This document shows, in pieces, positions 58,701 to 64,000 of a stretch of DNA of 64,000 nucleotides. Source of the stretch: Acanthopleura granulata (Eukaryota; Mollusca; Polyplacophora; Chitonida; Chitonidae); NCBI GenBank assembly GCA_016165875.1, contig JABBOT010000010.1, positions 9,286,277-9,350,276 of the forward strand, read 5' to 3'. The notes beneath the pieces are model-generated. The model did not search any database. It was not told where the DNA came from and saw only the letters and a program-made list of their open reading frames with translations. Position 1 is the first letter of the stretch, and each line of letters opens with the position of its first letter. A program made the translations under genes and the position numbers.

Positions 58701-61700
58701 TGTAGATGGTCATGGGTGATCCCAGCCAAGTCTCCTCCCCCATAATGCTGACAACTGTTGTATAAGTGAAATATTCTTGGGTACGATGTAAAGCACCAAT
58801 GAAATGAATAAGATAAAATTTTTCGCAGCTGAAATGAAAAAAGGTATTGTGGTTATTGGAACTCCAATATACCACCACAGTTGCACGATTTGCATCTGTA
58901 CCCGAATTCAGTTTGTACCAGAAATATAAACTTGATTAAATTCATGAGGTTATTTGTGATGTAGACTGGATGTTTTCCTTTTGGGAGAATGTTATAATTC
59001 TTTTTTGCTATACAAGTGTTTGCATCTCTGGGCCAACATAAGTTAGCTCTGGAATATTAGCAAAAAGTTGTTCGGACTGTGTTAAAATGTGTTTTTTTAC
59101 GTCGGTGCCAACTGACATAAAAATTTTATGAAAATACCTTCCTTTTTATCAAATGAATAAGATAAAATGTTGACACTTGAGTAACAGCTAAAGGTCATTC
59201 ATTTTGCCCACAGTATAATGCGTGGACCCAGTTTCATGAAACACACTTCACTGTTTCTAAGCCCTTGACTACGTATGTTTGTAGAAATATGAGAAGCAGC
59301 TTCACTTTTCAAACAGATGTTACTTTCATTGATGTTATTTTGATACACATTTGTTGATATAAATATTATCCCCAATAAAGATTATGAGTAGGACCAACTC
59401 CACATAATTGCATGTGTATTGCATCACATGGGTCATCTTTCACCTCTCTTTCAAACAATATTTTTGATATTCCAAGGCAGGGGTCTGGTAAGCTTTTTTG
59501 TACACATGTGAAGAGAAGCTTGGTCAGTAATTAGCTAAGAAAAGGCAGGTGTGGCTGTTACAAAAACGTGGGTGTCTTTGTGGTGAGAGATAACGTGTAT
59601 GGAAGAAGACCTGAACACCTGGGTTTATGGCTGCTGCCACTGTTGTACCAGAAGCTTACGGGATTAAACCATGGTGTCTAAGCTGTCGGACACTTGAGCC
59701 ATCAGCAGGCTTGCCATATTTCACCCAGAAACGTAGAAGGAAAACACATTGGCTGTGGCGATTGTATTGTAAACGTTCCTGTTAGGTCACGTTGTATATG
59801 CCGTGATGGCACCTAGTGACACTAGAAACTTTAAGTCACTACTAAGGAGGAACATGATGTTTAGCTGTTACATCGTTGCTGGAACTGAAACAAATGAAAG
59901 CCTGTTTGAAAGGGAATGGTTGTGTGCACAGTTACAGAACGTTTCATTTTGACAAATATATGTGACATGGTATAGCTGTAGTACCAGAGGTAACACTATA
60001 TCCCTGTGTGGTAAACTACAGTATAGCAGTATCCAATTTTAAAATATCTGTTCAAATCTTCTGAGTAAACCTATTTCAGCCTGTGAATACATCTGCATGT
60101 ACAGTACTTAAAAGTCAGCCTGGCCTTGAGTAGCCTCTCTCACACAGTAGCCAATCAGCATTGGTTGTATTTACCTTAAAGAGAAGGTTTACATATGGCC
60201 ACAGGATGGTAGTTTCATCTAAGCTCTGCAGTTTCCTCCAGCATTAACAGATTGCTAGAGTATAAGTGTAATATTATTGAGCTTGGTGTAAACACTCTAA
60301 TCAATCTTATTTCTAATCCATGTGCCAGTATATATAAAAATGATATCCCATTGAAGGATAAATGGTCCAGATGACATATACACATACTACATGTGTCTAT
60401 CTTTTCACAGACCTGTGGACTTTACCACTACTGTAATAGGCTATGATGGAAGTGTTACCATGTGTAATGAGCTGTGGTACACAGTCTGCCCATGACTTGC
60501 CTATCTGAGGGCTCCTGCAGAATGTTGACAAGGTTGTATTTACCTACTGTCATCTGTTTACAGGCATGTTTATGGTGTCTATAGAGATGTTTGACAAGAG
60601 CAGGGATGTCATACAGACCTCAACACGAGCTGTAAGTAGATCTTACTCAAGATAAGGCCACATCGTCATCAAGGTGTTCTAGGGCTTTGGGTTTATGTCA
60701 GTGGCAATATGTGAATGTTGTGTATATGTTGTGCTAGCCAAGTTACTGATCACAAATCAAAAATACCTACATACAAACAAAAGCAATAGTATATGGTGGT
60801 ATTTTTAGATTTTGTACTATAATAGAATTGGATTAATACACCTTAGTTGATCTCCTCTGTAGTGTCTCCCCTGCTTGGTGTCACAATGCACTCTGTCTGT
60901 CTTGTTGTAAGAGGCTACTGTATACTGAGGTACCACTCAACACTATTAGATACTCAACACGTTGATCTTCTCTGTGTTGTCATGTCGGGTGTCTTGTCTG
61001 TTACAGGCTATACTGAGGTACCACTCAACACTATTAGATACTCAACATGTTGATCTTCTCTGTGTTGTCATGTCGGGTGTCTTGTCTATTACAGGCTATA
61101 CTGAGGTACTGCTCATCACTGTTAGATACTCAACACGTTGGTCTTCTCTGTAGTGTCATGTTGGGTGTCTTGTCTGTTACAGGCTATACTGAGGTACAGC
61201 TCATCACTTTTAGATACTCAACACGTTGGCCTTCTCTGTAGTGTCATGTTGGGTGTCTTGTCTGTTACAGGCTATACTGAGGTACCGCTCATCACTGTTA
61301 GAGATACTCAGCACGTTTGTTTTCTCACCAATGTTCCTCTCTGGATTGTCAGAACAGAAGCAAAGCTTGGCAATAGAACTTTTCCCTCAGTATGTGGACA
61401 ACCCAGTAAGTCATCTTCTGTTTTATAAGAAATGTGCTCTAGTCAGTAAAGAGGGAATGCCTCAAGGACCAAGTTCAACTCCATATTTCTTCAGTTGATT
61501 CAGCTCTGACTTTGCTGTGAGGTTACTCAAAGCATTTTGTCTTCCTCCACCCATAAATCTGATCACGGTGATATAAGTGAAAAATTCTTGAGTATTAAAC
61601 AATAATTTAAGATGTATGTAACTTGAATAAAGCTAAAAGGCCTGCCCTCAGATATTCTGACAAATTCCCTGTGATATTACAGACATTGTGGATTCAGTCA

Positions 61701-64000
61701 TATATCTTCAAGTGCTCTTGGATATTTGGCTTTTTAACTTCAGTCATTTGTAGCCAGTAAAAGAATGAAGCTAAATTCACCTTTGTTTCTCTTATTTCAC
61801 TTGAACTTATATAAAGAACTTTAAATCTAACAGCTTAAATATGCCCTTTCTAAACTAAATGGATATATCACAATGGTAGTCCTTGGTGTGTAATGTTGAG
61901 AGTTATTTCTGGCCGTATATCACGGCTCAGATGCAGTAGTATCCTGTGAATATTTTGGGTTGTCCACTCCCCTGAATCTGACCAGATTTTTTATGGCATC
62001 AATCCAAAGTGCAGTAAAATACATTAATGTTCTCTTGTTCTCAGTACAGACCAAGTGTGGGAGCCCTGATAGAGATACAGAACCAGAAGATACAGTTTTA
62101 TTCGGCATCTCTAAGAATATATGCTAACTTCACAGGACTGAGGTATTTAAAGGGGCTTGTCACACTATATTCTAAGCGTTTTTCTGTTTAGCAATTTTTC
62201 CATGAATTTTATTTCATGTCCTTGTGTGTTTAGAGAATACAGGGCATCACAATTACGCACGACTAACTTTACACTGTGGTTTCAGTGCCTGGATGAGGGG
62301 CATGGTCACTTCGAGTAGTCATATTCTGCAATTGTGCAACGCTGGAATTGTTTTGATTTCCAAGTGAAAATATCCAAATCTTCATTTCAGCACCCATAAA
62401 GTATTACACTCTCTTTATACTGGAGCCATCTGATCGTCTGATTTTTAAGTAAAAGGCACTCAAATTGACATTCCATTTTGCCCAGTGAGTAGTCATTTTT
62501 CCAGCTAAATAAACGCACAGACAGGAAGTTACCGAGCCCCAGGTGACTTAGAACCAAAAAAATATGGAGTTGGCACAGTACAAAGTGGGAACCAACATGA
62601 TTTTCAAACAGGAAATGTGCTTTTCTTGCCATTAAAATCAAGATAATATGTCATCATATATCAAAATATTTCCATTATGTCAGAGTCAAAAGAATTTTAT
62701 TTCCAGATCAAAATGTTTCAGCTGTATTTGTAAAATGTACAATGTCAGTCAAGGTTTTTATTTGCACTTTCAGTGATTTAACACACTCATCACTGGCACA
62801 CAATTGTAACTCTGTGTATACATGGATTTGGTTAAGCTTTGAAGTGAAAGAGCAGTAAAATATTCAGGTTATCCTGAATCTTATATAAAACTGTTTTGAT
62901 GCAAAACTTGCAAATTCTTTCTTTCCCAGTATGGATAATATATAATATGCCATCGTAACCTATATACTTCATATATCCATAGGTGTGCTGTTCAGGTTTG
63001 GTCTGGTGGTATTTTGCTGTGCGGATGGTGATACATTGTTTTCTATTTTCCAGATACCTGATGTTTAACTGGCCGATGTCCTGTGCAGTCTTTGGGATAG
63101 GAACAAATATGTTCTTCCTGTCTGCTGTTGCCCTGCTCTCGTGGTATCACTTTTTCTGCAATAGCACCACGGAGTTAGAGTTTGGGGAGAGGTTGGAATT
63201 CAGGGAAAACATGTCCCTGGAAGAGAGACGAAAGAAAATACGAGCAGTGTTGGAGAAGGAGAAACAGGGTAAGATTATGAGAAGAAAATACAGTTAGTGT
63301 TAGACATGTGGAGGTGAGGTATAATTAATTCAAGAAAATATGGTTATTGTTTGACACGTAGAGGTTAGGTAAGATTATTTAAGGAAATTACAAGGGAAGT
63401 TGGAGAAAGAGAAGGTAGTTAAGGCTTGTGAAGAAAACATGAGCAGTGTTAGAGAAAGATTGAAGTGAGGTAAGATTATTGGGAAGAAAATAGGAGTGGT
63501 GTTAGAGAAAGAGAAACGAATTAAGATTATGTGAAGAAAATGCAAGTAGTGTTAAAATAGAAGAGGCACGGTAAGATTATGTCTTGGAGTTAACTGTTTT
63601 TGATGATTGTTCATTGTTGGTTGTTGGTTATTGTATTGCACATATTAATACCTCCATGCCTCTTTGCATTTTCAAAACCAGCACGGGTTTGTTTTTAGGG
63701 TCTGAATAAAAGTCAGCGTAATGACTAACTGGGTCATTCCTGCTTGTGAAAGAAAGGTTTTATTATTATTGTTATTGTTACATGTATTGGTGTTGTTCTT
63801 ATGTGAGGAATGGGAACCCTTTACTCTTCTTAATGTTACATACTTAATATTGCTATTCATTGTCACCATCGCAACGTCTGTCATCATACCTACAAACAAG
63901 CAAGCAGACAGACTTGACTAGTAGATTAGACATGTCTACATCTAATCCATGGAATTTCTCTTTGTTTCCTTCCATCTACAGAACAAGAGAATCTTTCCAT
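55564..64000 (+). CDS. BSCL2: seipin, partial at window end (7 exons plus start of an eighth)
   Basis: Seipin is an ER membrane protein that oligomerises at ER-lipid droplet contacts and organises droplet growth (family knowledge). Exons: 55564-55775, 58109-58184, 58460-58535, 60564-60631, 61271-61405, 62045-62142, 63054-63268, then 63982 onward, all GT-AG with matching phase. A short cytosolic N-terminus leads to membrane helix 1 at residues ~28-50 (LLFSILCLLWLSVFLY) and the signature FYYTYMPAESHVKPVHF. The lumenal beta-sandwich carries CSFPSANVSL, YRIMLELDLPESP and AILRYRSSLL. Membrane helix 2 at ~232-256 follows YLMFNWPMSCAVFGIGTN. The visible part is 293 codons plus 19 nt. The sequon NVS at residue 86 lies where human seipin has N88. 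ATG 55564 is chosen as the first in frame; an in-frame ATG nine bases later is also possible. The cytosolic tail is incomplete. Confidence 0.96.
55776..58108 (+). other. seipin intron 1
   Basis: 2.3 kb, AT-rich with poly-A and poly-T runs. No exon was recognised. Confidence 0.6.
58109..58184 (+). CDS. BSCL2: seipin exon 2, lumenal glycosylation site
   Basis: Encodes RVCENGEGLCSFPSANVSLL then KDNKDE. Contains N86-V-S and two cysteines. Acceptor has a long T tract before TTTTTCAG; donor GTAAGT. Confidence 0.94.
58460..58535 (+). CDS. BSCL2: seipin exon 3, lumenal strand
   Basis: Encodes ILAKGQVYRIMLELDLPESP then TNQYL. Flanked by GTTGCAG and GTAGGT. A full SINE begins only about 20 bp after the donor. 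Confidence 0.94.
58555..58815 (+). mobile_element. SINE, near full length, just after a splice donor
   Basis: Head ATGGAGGCTTTTGTGGTCAA with GGTTAACGCACTA, B box GTGAGTTCAAGTCC, body AACGTGGGAAGGTCTACCAG, tail TAAGTGAAATATTCTTGGGT and AAAGCACCAATGAAATGAAT. It starts about 20 bp after the exon 3 donor of seipin. Confidence 0.88.
59229..59275 (+). repeat. single arm of the GTTTCATGAA palindromic repeat
   Basis: CCCAGTTTCATGAAACACAC then TTCAC resembles the left arm at 31864-31908. No opposing arm nearby. Confidence 0.5.
60564..60631 (+). CDS. BSCL2: seipin exon 4, lumenal strand
   Basis: Encodes GMFMVSIEMFDKSRDVIQTS then TRA. Flanked by TTTACAG and GTAAGT. Confidence 0.94.
60847..61325 (+). 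repeat. 88 bp tandem array built from the seipin exon 5 boundary
   Basis: Units carry GTGTCTTGTCTGTTACAG followed by GCTATACTGAGGTACC. Exon-like starts lie at 61007, 61095, 61183 and 61271, exactly 88 bp apart, preceded by a more diverged unit near 60913. The last copy is the true exon; earlier copies read GATA where the exon has GAGATA, and run to stops. Confidence 0.97.
61271..61405 (+). CDS. BSCL2: seipin exon 5, with acceptor inside an 88 bp tandem array
   Basis: Forty-five codons, AILRYRSSLLEILSTFVFSP then MFLSGLSEQKQSLAIELFPQ and YVDNP. Acceptor TGTTACAG, donor GTAAGT. About the first 55 nt and the acceptor are the last unit of an 88 bp array. Only this copy has GAGATA rather than GATA, which keeps the seipin frame, so this acceptor is chosen. 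Confidence 0.93.
61406..62044 (+). other. seipin intron 5
   Basis: No exon beyond those listed. A SINE tail fragment is at 61545-61610. Confidence 0.6.
61545..61610 (+). mobile_element. SINE tail fragment
   Basis: TCCTCCACCCATAAATCTGA then ATATAAGTGAAAAATTCTTG, a diverged 3' end of the 7373 family. Confidence 0.55.
62045..62142 (+). CDS. BSCL2: seipin exon 6, end of lumenal domain
   Basis: Encodes YRPSVGALIEIQNQKIQFYS then ASLRIYANFTGLR. NFT at residue 217 is a second sequon. Flanked by TTCTCAG and GTATTT. Confidence 0.94.
62143..63053 (+). other. seipin intron 6
   Basis: 0.9 kb AT-rich intron; no exon or repeat recognised. Confidence 0.55.
63054..63268 (+). CDS. BSCL2: seipin exon 7, second membrane helix and start of cytosolic tail
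   Basis: Encodes RYLMFNWPMSCAVFGIGTNM then FFLSAVALLSWYHFFC, followed by a charged helix MSLEERRKKIRAVLEKEKQ. Acceptor TTTTCCAG, donor GTAAGA. The last 38 nt and the donor are repeated downstream. Confidence 0.94.
63231..63581 (+). repeat. ~50 bp tandem array built from the seipin exon 7 end and donor
   Basis: Seven diverged units of AGAAAATACGAGCAGTGTTG then GAGAAAGAGAAACAGG and GTAAGATTAT. The first is the true exon end and donor. GGTAAGATT recurs at about 63368, 63469 and 63570, with degenerate versions near 63318, 63417 and 63520. Confidence 0.9.
63582..63981 (+). other. rest of seipin intron 7
   Basis: Contains a short TTATTATTGTTATTG run near 63755; otherwise nothing recognised. Confidence 0.5.
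63982..64000 (+). CDS. BSCL2: seipin exon 8, 5' part only
   Basis: After acceptor CATCTACAG the frame continues from Gln with EQENLS at the window edge. The phase fits exon 7. Its extent is unknown. Confidence 0.75.

Larger units (their letters stand above)
58536..60563 (+). other. seipin intron 3
   Basis: 2.0 kb beginning with a SINE (58555-58815). A single arm of the palindromic repeat lies at 59229-59275. No exon. Confidence 0.65.

Noticed and set aside
61007..61270. Three extra copies of seipin exon 5 as real alternative exons
   Set aside because: Each lacks two bases relative to the exon, shifts frame after about a dozen codons and has no clear donor before a stop. Kept as decoy acceptors, not exons.

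Overview
The window is nuclear genomic DNA from a metazoan, most likely a marine lophotrochozoan and probably a mollusc. The genes are split by GT-AG introns, the intergenic and intronic DNA is AT-rich, and there are many tRNA-headed SINE copies of the kind that is abundant in molluscan genomes. The phylum is an inference from repeat style and protein similarity. No bacterial, viral or organellar features were seen.

Three protein-coding genes can be reconstructed exon by exon, with continuous reading frames and matching intron phases. (1) Plus strand, 3617-27242: a RIN/sprint-family Rab5 guanine-nucleotide exchange factor with SH2, a long disordered proline-rich region, RIN-homology/VPS9 and Ras-association domains. 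Sixteen exons give 1377 residues from the first visible ATG; the true 5' end may lie upstream of the window. (2) Minus strand, 52166 down to 38091: canonical nuclear poly(A) polymerase (PAPOLA/PAPOLG type), 22 coding exons, 756 residues, with a probable non-coding first exon near 54.8-54.95 kb. (3) Plus strand, 55564 to beyond the window end: seipin (BSCL2), seven complete exons and the start of an eighth.

The RIN-like gene and the polymerase gene converge on 28.2-38.1 kb, which I read as long 3' untranslated sequence on both sides meeting near 32.05 kb, where opposed AATAAA signals lie within 20 bp. The polymerase and seipin genes are head to head, sharing about 0.6 kb of promoter sequence near 54.9-55.5 kb.

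The most unusual feature is the relation between minisatellites and exon boundaries. Three arrays contain part of an exon as one of their units: a 52-54 bp array includes the last codons and stop of the RIN-like gene; an 88 bp array includes the 3' splice site and first codons of seipin exon 5, leaving a ladder of decoy acceptors; and a roughly 50 bp array includes the end of seipin exon 7 and its donor, leaving decoy donors. Two further arrays stop within about 10 bp of a splice site. Other structure includes a perfect 29 bp inverted repeat made from a SINE head, a fold-back element of about 0.88 kb with a SINE in its spacer, a mosaic 33 bp array inside a RIN intron, and a duplicated small exon in the polymerase tail.
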